Shown here piece by piece: positions 1-10,793 of a stretch of DNA of 64,000 bases. Positions within the stretch are counted from its first letter, which is position 1, and each line of letters opens with the position of its first letter. A program made the translations under genes and the position numbers. Source of the DNA: Aquanectria penicillioides (taxonomy: Eukaryota > Ascomycota > Sordariomycetes > Hypocreales > Nectriaceae); NCBI GenBank assembly GCA_003415625.1, contig PYIU01000009.1, positions 2,046,001-2,110,000 on the forward strand, read 5' to 3'. The notes below the pieces were generated by a model. The model was given only the letters and a program-made list of their open reading frames with translations. It was not told the origin of the DNA and did not search any database.

Positions 1-1979
1 TCGCACCTGGTCGACGGAGAAGAGGTTTCCGTATTCAACTGCTCGCTGCTGCACCTCAACATCTAGACTGGTCTGGTGCTGCTGCAAAATCCGTCGAATT
101 CGCTCAATCTGGGATGCATCCGAGAATCGAGTAGTGAGCTTCATTAGAGCCGTCACGATGTACTCGGTCGATACCTGGTTAGCATAGGCACTGTTCAGGA
201 TGAGCGAGAACAAGTCGACAATCTCGTGCTCCTTGACCTCCTGAACCAACTCCTCCTCTTCGTACTGACCACCCTTGAGGAGAGCGTCCGCGTACTCGCC
301 GATGCACCAAGCTCCAGCCTGGGTCAAGCTTTCCTGGGTAATGTCCTTCTTGAGGTTGACATAGAGCTTCTGGACAGCGTACGTCTGTAGCTCGGGGGTG
401 GTAGCAATCAGTCGAACAAACGACGACAGAATTTGTTCCTTGACATAGTTGCCAGCTAGCGACAAGACACGCAGCATTGTATCAAAATGCCAACGCTTGT
501 TAGGAGCAAACTTATCAGACGCAATGCCAATTTGACTCGTCATGGTCGGCTTGAATTCATTGTCGGCAACTTCCAAAAATGCGAGAAGTTCTCGGATCAA
601 AACGCGAACATTGCTTTCGTTGATGAGCGTGAAACTTAGGTCCAGGGCACGACGCCGAATGCTGATATCGGGGTCTCGCAGGCACTCAAGGATGGTGTTT
701 CGGTGTCTTTGCACGGCATTGGGCTCAATGGCAACGACTTTGATCAAGGTGTTGAGTGCCACATAACGAATATTGTTGTCGCGATTGGTCAAGAATTTAC
801 CCAAAATATTCACACCTAGGACTCTCAAGCCAGAGTCGGCCTCAATATCAAGAATTGTCCGGACGGCTTCGTATAGAATAGAGTTGCCGACGTTCTTGGA
901 AGCTTCAGTGTTGGTAGCGACCTGCGCGAGGATGTCGTTGATCTGCTCACTGGTCTCGGCATCGCCCACGGCTAGCACTCGCAACAGGTGAAGAATCTTG
1001 ACCTGAAGGAAAGGATCGGTGATGCCAGTAACGTCATGCTCCGGTGCGTATCCTGACGTGGCCAGGCCTTTGAGCGTCCTAACCAAGTTGGGAACAAAAG
1101 GCCGGAACTTTTCGACGATGCCTTCCTCTCCTCCTTCCTCCTCGTCGGCTTCGCACAGGCTGGTGACTAGGGTGAGCCCACAAAGTAGGACTCCGTGGTT
1201 GCGATCCGAAAGCAGCTGAGTCGCCTTCTCAAGGAAATGCTCCTGGAGGTCGGGCACCTTGCGACATATCCGCATCGCGCAGAGGGCTGCCTTTCGTCGG
1301 ATATAAGGGTTGGAGGTGGAGATGAGGTTTTCAATTTCGGGGAAAAGGTCTCTTGACATCTCGATGGAGGCGATGTTGCCCAAAGTGCACAGCGCAAGGC
1401 CAACAACGTATTGGTTGGAGTGGCCAAGGTCACTAGTCTCAGAGTTAGCGATGTAACGACCACGTTTGTTTGCCAGAGTTGCAAGCATACTTCTTGAGCG
1501 AGTTGGTGACGAGCGTCAAGACTTCCTGGTTTTCGTCAAGCAACAAGCTAGTGGCCAAGTGTCCGAGGCGCTTATCCGCGAATCGAGGGGAGGCAAGGAG
1601 CTTCAGACACTCGATCTGCCCAAAGTGGGTTCGCTCGCCGAGCGTAAAGAGATAGAGAAGCTTTGCAACATTGTTTCGACTGTATAGTGCATGTCAGCAC
1701 ACGAATTCCGCTCTCGCAGTTTCGGTTGATCTGGTCGAGTTTCCATAATTACCCACCGAATGTTATGGTCGTGGCTCTCTTCTCTGAAGCTGGCACGGAT
1801 GGCCGCGCTCTCCTTCTGGATGACGGCTCGCTCGTCGGCAATGGTCTTGGCCGCACGCACGTTGCGGATGAACTGTTTCACTGCAGCACAGGAAATATAA
1901 GCATGTGACCTTCGATCGCCGATTTCCGCCTCGGGAGAGGACAGGTGGTTGGTGTGGTGATGACCATACAGGAACTCAT
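1..1979 (-). CDS. APL4: AP-1 adaptor complex gamma-adaptin, C-terminus off the left edge
   Basis: Large subunit of the AP-1 clathrin adaptor, which sorts cargo between the trans-Golgi and endosomes. Exons on the minus strand are 1979-1970, 1880-1757, 1679-1491 and 1432 to beyond base 1. The joined protein starts [20 protein letters not shown], the hallmark N-terminus of gamma-adaptin, and 585 codons of the alpha-solenoid trunk are visible. The hinge and ear lie outside the window. The first exon is only 10 bases (ATG AGT TCC T) and is followed by an 89-base intron with GTATGG and CTGCAG borders. The second intron uses a GTGGGT donor, and it is required because the conserved [11 protein letters not shown] is only formed across it. 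The third intron spans 1433-1490. The clathrin light chain, its functional partner, lies about 13 kb away. Gene identity is very safe. The tiny first exon is inferred from the conserved N-terminus. Confidence 0.95.
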
Positions 1980-2667
1980 CTTGGGGAGTTGGACGACCCG
2001 ACGGATGGGTCGCCTTGTGGGTGCTTATCCAGGGGCTCTGGAGGTTCGATGAGGGAGGGGACAGCAGGATCGCCAAAGCTCAATCAGCTCCAAGGAAAAC
2101 CAAGGAGCCAGCTGAGTATCGAGGGGGAGGGGGGCGTTCGCGGTATGTGAAGGGTTCCCCTAATCCAAGGCAGCTGTATAACGCAGGTTGCGCCTTCAGA
2201 GACGTTCACAATGACGGACGGTGTGCCACTACTTACTACTGCTGGACACATTTCAACGTGGGGCACGGGACGCCAGAGCCAAGCAACCCCTTGGGTACGT
2301 ACCTCCTATCCTTGGGTGGGGGAGGGTACCTGCCTGGGCAGTCCGTCCCGTCTAGGCGACAACTCTTCTTTGTAGCCGGAAAAACAACGGCCCGTTTAGA
2401 GCCTGTATCTTCATCACCCAACGCCACCACCTGCAAGAGAGGATACAACTCATTGGCAGCTCATGTCACAAACAATCATTGACATTATTAGCCTAACATG
2501 CGCTCTTTCGTACAAGAATCCTCCCGAATTGTACACCTTAACCTCACCCGCCTAATGTGCTGTCTTCTTTCCCTTTTTTTCCCTTCTTTTTTGTTCAGTT
2601 CACATTCCAGACCGCTTTTTGTGAACACAACAGATCCTCTGCGGAGGTTTCAAAGACCCTGCACAAC
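1980..2667. other. Intergenic: gamma-adaptin promoter side and mannosidase 3' side
   Basis: There is no gene here that I can support. The stretch separates the gamma-adaptin start from the mannosidase stop, both on the minus strand. It holds a T-rich tract around 2568-2600 and a few G-runs. Short open frames on both strands show no protein-like composition. Confidence 0.6.
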
Positions 2668-4534
2668 TTATTTTACATCCAGACGTAGAAATGGGTGTGC
2701 CTCAGTGTTCATCACCCATTTGTCCAAGCTCACCACATCGAAGTCGCTGAAGATGAGATAGAAATACTTCAACGTCTCTGCCAGCCAAAAGCTCTCCATG
2801 CTGTCCATCATCGTTGGTTCTTTTTTCGTAACATCGTTGATAGCGGAGGCTGCAATCTCAGTAAAAGTCATCGTCTCGATCCGAAGGAACATGTCCCATG
2901 CCTTGTCCATCCAAGTCGAGTCGCCGGTCAACCGATACATAACAAACATGGATTCAATAGCCTCCGGCCGCAAAATGTATTTTGGATCGCTCACACCGGC
3001 CATGCCCTGGGGCATGTTGTGCTTCTTCACAACTTCTTCAACAGTGGGCTTCTTCCAATTCTTGTTGTTCACCGGTGGGGGCTCAAATTCGGTTGGATTC
3101 TGCTTGACTATCGCTTGGAGCCATTTCTCCTCATCCCAGGTACAAGAGCCGGGATCAGTATCGATGCCACCGCAAGGGACAAAATTGAAGATCTCGGGAG
3201 CAAGTCCAGTCTGTGTGGCGTTGTATGCCCAAACGCAGCCCTCGGTCAATTGGATAGCTATGTCGAGGTCTTTAGGCTGCTCGAAAAGGCGGCTAGCTAG
3301 GCCGACCATGCCTCCAACAAAGCAAGTCAAGTGCTGGCCTCGATATACTTGCGTAAACTTGGGCTTCTCACCGGGCAAGTCAGTCACCACGTAGTCGCCA
3401 GATATGAGGATAGGTTTTTCCCAGCGAGTAAGAGCTCTGTGGAACAGGTGCTTCTTCGCAACAGGCAAAAACTTCTCATACATCTCCCGAGGCTGATTCA
3501 ATTGTCCTCCAAGGAGAAGGTACTGCTTGGGGAGATATTCGTACAGTGAGTCGGACATACCACCCAGGGTGAAGTCGGTGCCGGCGTGGAATGCTGGGGT
3601 GTACGCATCCACTTCCACAGGCCACATGCCGGGCAAGCGTGAGTTGAGTTGAGACTCCTCGAAATGATCCGCAATTCTCTTAGCGGCATCGTAATATTTC
3701 ATATCGCCTGTCAACTGTGACAATTTAGTAAACTCAAGGCTGAGCGAGCCCATCTCAGAGACGAGTACGTGCTGGCTAGCCTCCTGTTTTTTGCCGTATG
3801 CATATCTAAAATGGGAAGTAAGCAATTGAGAGAAAGGACGGGGTCATAGGGAGAGGAAAACCGTACTGTTTCCAGTCCCATCGAGTGACGGGCATGTGAT
3901 TCGGCGTATCAAATGCACACATGATGAGGTCGCCCACCTCGATGGCCTTGGTCAACAAGGCGGCATGGGTTTTGCCGCTGATCTCGTAGGCCGACAGAAA
4001 CCCTCCGAGATAACGGATTGTAGTTTCAAAAATGTTGATCAACGGAATAGCGCTTGTCGTGAAATCGATGCCTTGTGCGGCAGCAACAGCTTTTGTGAAT
4101 TCATCTTTCATGTCCATGATCCACAACGAGTCCAGAGAGTCGACTAGGGTCGCTGCCCATCCCCCAAAGGGATCTTTAGCCTTGCCGGTCAAAGGCGTGA
4201 CTTCATCATGCATCCAGGCGTAGTGTGAATACCCGTTCCAACTATGCTCAAAACTCTTCTTGACGGCAGCTAGGCGGTACAGCCGAAGCTCACGAGCGGC
4301 AGCATCCTCTACTGGCGGATCGGCCTGGATCCGAGGTATCTTGACGCTTTGGCGTCCGGAAGGTATCGCGACGGGCTTGTCGACGGGATATTTTGCGGGC
4401 CGACGCGCCCATTTGTGAGGACCAGGACCGGCGAGCGGGTCGCTGGGCCCAAAGGCATCCCGCAAATACCAGAAACACAGAAGCCAGACTGCCGCCACAA
4501 CAAGCCAGAGGCGACCGCGCCTGAGGCCGGACAT
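2668..4534 (-). CDS. Class I alpha-1,2-mannosidase (glycoside hydrolase family 47)
   Basis: Trims alpha-1,2-mannose from N-glycans in the ER or Golgi. Two exons (4534-3867 and 3805-2668) join across a 61-base intron with a GTACGG donor to give 601 residues. Residues about 8-26 form a hydrophobic signal anchor after a basic start (MSGLRRGR), so a type II membrane protein is expected. The catalytic domain follows from about residue 90, with GYSHYAWMHDEVTPL, FGGWAATLVDSLDSLWIM and an ETTIRYLGGFLSAYE block. The two conserved cysteines appear in HLTCFVGGM and TEGCVWAY. The calcium-binding family signature TEAHP sits at about 590-594, near the C-terminus. The acidic family residues in RPEAIESMF are present. 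The ATG at 4534 is the only start giving the anchor. I cannot decide from sequence between the ER enzyme (MNS1-like) and a Golgi paralogue. Confidence 0.93.
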
Positions 4535-5248
4535 CGTGCAGAGTGCAGTGGGCTAGGGTGGGCTGGACTGAGGCTGACAAAAAGGGACTCGGGAGAGGGC
4601 GGGAGAGAAGCTTACATCTCAGCCCAAGGATGGAGGGATAAGGATCTGTTGAAGACAACGTGCAGTTGGCGAGTAAAGGTTGGTTATTGAATACGGGCGT
4701 CAGCCGCAATCCAGGTCTCGTTGTTGGCATGAGCGAGCCCTCCCTCGCGGCTGACTGAGCCTCGCCAAGCTAGCACACTTACCACACCCATTACCCCGTA
4801 CTCCATACTACAGCTAAGGCAAACGCCGAAGGCAGCACCTAGGGTGACACCATAGGTCACACTTTAAGAGTGTGGCTGAGGTCAGAAGGGGGCGTTGGCA
4901 GCTTTGTTGAAACCATGAAATTGCGTCCTCCTGCGAGAGGGGCAGGGACAAATGACACGTGCGAATGCGCCGCCCATCATGGCCAGAGAGGGCATCTGAT
5001 TGTAACCATGTCCACCCTATTACATGGAGGTAGACAGTATCAAGTACACGGCCCCAGCAGAAGAAAACAGACCGCATGCCACAGGTCGGTAGGCAGGTAG
5101 CCAAGGTACATTGGCACTGGTCGCTACCTACCTACGAGGGCGGGGGGGTGTTTAGGGCATGGTTCTAGGCAGAGTTGATCAATTGCACAGGGTCAGGGTA
5201 AATAAAAGGCATAGGTAAATTTGCACATAGCTGGCAATGGGTTATCTG

Positions 5249-5331
5249 CCTAAAATCCTGCCTAGCTGTGCACAGCGTTAGCTGCCCAAAAGCCTTTCCC
5301 TACTTAAAATCCTGCCTAATTGCGCACAGCC
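5249..5331. repeat. Imperfect direct repeat pair, about 26 bases each
   Basis: The segment taaaatcctgcctagctgtg followed by cacagc (about 5251-5276) recurs as taaaatcctgcctaattgcg followed by cacagc (about 5305-5330). There are three mismatches. A shorter echo, gcctgcacctgcc, follows. There is no coding content. Confidence 0.65.
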
Positions 5332-5516
5332 CGCCTGCACCTGCCACCTTACAATACAGCTGTAACTGCCAACTTGAAATACCCTCTTTCTAACTTACCT
5401 ACATAAGGAAAATAACCAGCTTTATATCAATAAATCTATAGCTGCTGCAGTGGTCAAATAGATCAATATATTATTTTGCTTGCGCGTTCGATTCTTATTG
5501 CTAATGACTTTTGCCG

Positions 5517-5760
5517 TAGCCTATAGCCTGTAGCCGTAGCCGTAGCCTGTAGCCGTAGCCGTAGCCTGTAGCCGTAGCTGTAGCCGTAGCTGTAGCCTGT
5601 AGCTGTAGCCTGTACCTGTAGCCTGTACCTGTAGCCGTAGCCGTAGCCTGTAGCCACAGCCCTTAGCCACAGCCTGTAGCCACAGCCTGTAGCCACAGCC
5701 CAGCCACAGCCCGTAGCCACAGCCCAGCCAAAGCCAACAGCCCAGCCAAAATCCAATAGC
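5517..5760. repeat. Degenerate TAGCCG / TAGCCTG minisatellite
   Basis: About 240 bases are built from 6- and 7-base units. The first half is mostly tagccg and tagcctg. The second half drifts to tagccacagcc and agccaaaa. The change of unit along the array suggests slippage and drift rather than selection. On the minus strand it opens a Gly-Tyr-Leu-rich frame (up to 110 codons), which I regard as a by-product of the repeat. Confidence 0.9.
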
Positions 5761-5953
5761 CGCCAAAAGACCAGCTCAAATCCCATAGCCGCCAAAAGTC
5801 TATAGCTGCTAAAAGAGCCTAGCAGCTAGAAAATGATTTTTTTTTTGATAGAATATTTATATTTAATAGTCCGCGAATGATTAAAATTACATATAGTGAG
5901 GCGGAGGTGTAATTCTGCTAGCAACCATGTGCTCAACCCACCCCCGCCCGCGT

Positions 5954-5989
5954 AGGTAGGTACCTACCTAGGTACCACGGTACCTAGGT
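5954..5989. repeat. Nested palindromes built from ACCTAGGTACC
   Basis: The arm acctaggtacc at 5966-5976 and its reverse complement ggtacctaggt at 5979-5989 are separated by two bases, a perfect 11-base inverted repeat. It overlaps a second palindrome, ggtaggtacctacc, at 5955-5968. Related motifs recur near 5094, 8540 and 23755. Confidence 0.85.
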
Positions 5990-7271
5990 ATCTACAAAGG
6001 CGCAAAAGAATCATGCCTTTGCAGAGATCAATTCCATAGCTCCGAGTCATCAGTGCCATCTATTATTTCTCCCTCTTAATCTGCTCTACCTCTTGCTCCT
6101 CCTCTCTACACCCCTTCTCAAAGTCAAAACCAAAGACGATGGGTTCCGACTCCAGACTCCGGTTCTCCGACTGGAGCCAAGGCCGATCTGCGTCCTCTGC
6201 CGAAGCCGCCATCGCCTTCCAAGGCCAAACCCCAGCATGTCCAGTAGATGATCACTGGGGCTCTCTGCCTTGGATGGGAACCACCGTAATAACTACACAT
6301 TCTTCCAAGCTCTTTTTTTTTTTTTTTTTTTTTTTTTAGCTATTTCAGCCCCCAGCCGCTCCCAATAGCGCTCCTGCGTGCTGACAGGTCCAGACTGCCA
6401 GTCTGACGGCCCCATTGACTAGCGCTACCAAGCCCATGAGACTGTTTGTTTCTCAGGCCAGATCGCAATACATTGTAGTTATGTCCGTTCCACCCCAGCC
6501 CGCCAGGCCCCACACCGGCCCCTGAATCCCGAACAGCGCCGCCCATGGCCATTCGAAGCCAAGCTCATCAATGTGTGCGGCCTGCAGAATAAGCACATTG
6601 ACCAAGCTCGCCGAGACCCAGTCGAGCAAATCAAGAGGGACTCCCAGCCAGAACCCAACTTACGTGCTGTGGCTGGACAGTATCCCACCCTCCAAGCGAA
6701 AACTCAGATTGGGCGGGCTGTAGGGCTGATGGACACAACAGTGTGACGGGGATCATGCTGGTGGTGGGCTCCTTTGTTGACCGCTCTCGATGCGTGCCCC
6801 TCAGTCGCAATTAACGGCCACCATTCATCGCAGCCCAACCTATTGAACGAGGCTCTGATGAAAATCTGTCTCCAGTACCATGTCATCAGCGCTTACCTGC
6901 ATCGGATCTGTTGCACATGCCCATGTCTTCACACACTTGCTCACGCACGATCTTTGGGAGAACTCGATATCGAGTTGAAAGATTGCTCTAGTGTCGTGAG
7001 CGACGGCCAAAGACCAGCCATCGCACAACAGAACAGTGGAGAAATACGTGAACACGGAAACCAAGCCATTCCTCACAACATCAACCCAACCAGTCGTAGA
7101 TGCCTCCCGAATCGCTTGCAATTTTGCCATTATAAAAGCAGAGTTCCCGTGGCCGCTCAAACATTCTGCACATTCCCTGCCTGTCAACCCCGACAGAACA
7201 TGAGTCGACGGTGTACGCGTAGGAATGGCACGGCTGAGCGCTTGGTTATTCGGGTATCAAAGTATCATCCC

Positions 7272-8327
<1,056 letters not shown>

Positions 8328-9347
8328 TTTAGGGAGAGGCGATAGCAAAAAAAAGGTTGAGGGTAGGGGGGGTGGTTGCTGATCGTAGAAGATGATGGGA
8401 GATGAGATGGATAAATAAGTTGTGAAGCCGCGGGGTTCTTGGCCAAGAAAGTCGGACCTTTTCGCAGCGGGTTTTGGAGCTTCGTGGGGACCGGACGGGG
8501 AAAGGAGAGTGGACGAATGGGCGGGGGACAAGGACAGGCAGGTAGGTACCTTAGGCATACAAAAACAGTGCACAATCGTTCCACTAAAAGGCAGGCAGAG
8601 GGGACTTCCAACGATAATAGCAGACCCGGCCACTGAAGGAGCGTCTACAGTAGGGCCAGCCACACTGAAAGAGGTGTGTTGGGGCTGCATGCGAGCTCGC
8701 CTCTTGACCTCGAAGAAAGGGGCAGTCCCGCACTGTTCTTCGCACGGCCAGGTGACTTTTGTTTCAGGGGTAGAAGCAGGGACGGGTAGGCCGCGGAGAG
8801 CCTGAGTCGTAGTGGCCATCCTCCATCGCCGTCCTGAGTTAACCAGTTGGGTCACTTGGGAGGATTTCCTCGATGGCGGGGGATGATGTCAAATTAGCAC
8901 TGTACGGCTCCCTCCCTCACCAACGGCCCCATGAGTTCGAAATTCATAACTCCAGTTTGAGGCTTACGAGGTACGTACTCTTCGTTGGCTTATCACAGGC
9001 CAGCGTGCCCCCAGGGCCTGGCTCGCTCCCTGCCGACAAAGTTGCCAGTCTGTCGTAATGCACCCGTTTGGAGCCCAGGAGCCACCTCACGTTAGCCTAG
9101 TTACAGCGCCGGCCAGCAGCTAGTGGAGCAACGCAAGCCCAGCTAGCAGGCAAGCCTTAAACCCGCTTGGCTTGGACTCCATCAACAGCGATTCCCGTCT
9201 ATTCCTCAGCCAAAGGTCCTCCTCCATGACGACGCCCAACTCCTCCACGACCGTCCCATGACGCTCCTCCTGCGAGTTCACGTACACCGCATCTGCTCTC
9301 ATATCTATTCACCCTGACAGTCGCCACGATCACCGCTTGCGTCCGCC
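8328..9347. promoter_or_regulatory. Divergent promoter region of calmodulin and TLG2
   Basis: About 1.0 kb lies between two divergent starts. It includes a G- and A-rich stretch close to the calmodulin ATG (pyrimidine-rich on the coding strand), a ggtaggtacc motif near 8540, and CT-rich sequence in the last 150 bases before TLG2. The frames of 127 and 216 codons that cross it have no protein-like character. Confidence 0.5.
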
Positions 9348-10530
9348 ATGTGGCGAGACCGCACTAACCTGTACGCACCCACCCAGTCCCTTTTAACCTA
9401 ATCGCCCAGCCATTGACCCCATCTCCGGCATCCACGGCTAACTCAATTTCATCAGTTACATCTCCTACCGCCAGTCGTATGCGCACCATCCCACGCAACG
9501 GAAGCCTTACGGGGTCGGCGCGTCGGGGGGCGGTGCCTTGGCCGATGCCTACTCAAGCAGCAGCTATGCCAACGAAGATCGTCGCGGCTTGCTGTCTGCT
9601 GGCGCATTCGACGACGATGGCGACGCCGTAATCGAGATGGACCTCTTGCCCCCCGCTGGGCTGATGTTTCCGACGACATCACAGACCTACTCACCAACAT
9701 CGCGACCCAGAGCCAGAGCCTCGAGAAGCTCCACCAGAAACATGTCCTCCCTGGGTTCAATGATGATGACGCCAAGCGCGCGGAGGAGGCTCAGATCGAA
9801 AGGCTTACCCAGGAGATCACGAAGGCTTTCCACGACTGCCATCGCTGTATCCAACAGGTCGAGCACATGGTCCGTGAGTCACAGCAATCCGGCAGCATCA
9901 CCAGGGCAGAGGAGACAATGGCCAAGAACATCCAAATCTCTTTGGCTGCGAGGGTTCAGGAAGCAAGCGCCAGCTTTAGAAAGAAGCAGAGTGCATACCT
10001 AAAGAGTATATTCTACCTAGGCCCGGCAAATGCGTCAACCAATACTCGTGCTGACTTTGATGTAATCAGAACTTCGGGGCATGGGCGGACTCGCCTCCCC
10101 CACCCTTGGCGAGCGATCTGCCACCCCCCAACCAGGATTTCTCGATCCCTCTCTCCAGGAATCCGATGCCGACCGGTCATTCTCTCAATCTACTTTGCAG
10201 GCGGCCACTGCACAAAAACTGTTGCATTCCAACGACGCAGTCATCACTCAACGCGAACAAGAAATCGAGGACATAGCACAGAGCATCATCGAGCTCTCCG
10301 ATCTCTTCCGAGATCTTCAGAACATGGTCATCGACCAGGGCACCATGCTCGATCGCATCGACTACAATGTCGAGCGTATGCATACAGACGTCCAGGCGGC
10401 CGACAAGGAGCTTGTAGTGGCTTCCGGCTATCAGCGCAAGACGACAAAGAGAAAAATCATTCTCCTTCTCATCATTATCATTGCCGGCTTGTTTATCTTG
10501 CTATTGATCAAGCCGAAGAAGCACGACTAA
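9348..10530 (+). CDS. TLG2: Tlg2 / syntaxin-16-type Qa-SNARE, with a one-base frame break
   Basis: t-SNARE for fusion of endosome-derived vesicles with the trans-Golgi. Exons are 9348-9370, 9456-10005 and 10070-10530. The N-terminus MWRDRTNLYISYRQSYAHH is typical of Tlg2. Then come an Habc region (LLTNIATQSQSLEKLHQKHV), a SNARE motif with the zero-layer Gln in LFRDLQNMVIDQGTMLDRI, and a C-terminal membrane anchor of Ile and Leu before IKPKKHD. Between MDLLPP and the expected WADVSDDITDLL the frame changes at the six-C run 9649-9654. As written the first part runs into a wrong frame. One additional base there gives 345 codons including the stop. A 57-base intron (9628-9684) could bridge the frames but would remove the conserved EMDLLPP block, so I prefer a sequence error. 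The gene is recognisable and probably functional in the organism. Confidence 0.9.
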
Positions 10531-10793
10531 AATGATGACCAACGATTATCAATGTTGGGATCTCCGCTGTTGTAAATGTTTCATCATTACTCCTCAGGCG
10601 GAGTGGGCTAATGGCTGAACATGGAGATCCCCGGCCAGGGCCGTGTTGGCGGTTGATCGCAAGGGAGGGTGTAGCCAGTTGTTCAACCTGGAGGGTCCTC
10701 TTATATGCATGTACCAATACAATGTAAAGCACTTATGAAGGACATGTTACTGACGTAATTGGAGTCACGGTATCGATCTTTTAATTAATACTA

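Larger units (their letters stand above)
4535..6138. other. Gene-free, repeat-rich island
   Basis: About 1.6 kb without a supportable gene. The part nearest 4535 should hold the mannosidase promoter. From about 5150 the sequence becomes repetitive and locally AT-rich, especially 5380-5470 and 5820-5900. It holds a direct repeat pair, a hexamer minisatellite and perfect palindromes, listed separately. It may be an old repeat remnant. I see no transposase, terminal repeats or target duplication. Confidence 0.6.

Noticed and set aside
6432..6720. Resemblance of VLWLDSI in one frame near 6690 to a HET-domain motif
   Set aside because: Only a few residues match, the frame has stops on both sides, and no other HET block is present.
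9628..9684. Intron of 57 bases to explain the TLG2 frame change
   Set aside because: It would delete the conserved EMDLLPP segment and the start of the Habc helix. A missing base in the C6 run is simpler.
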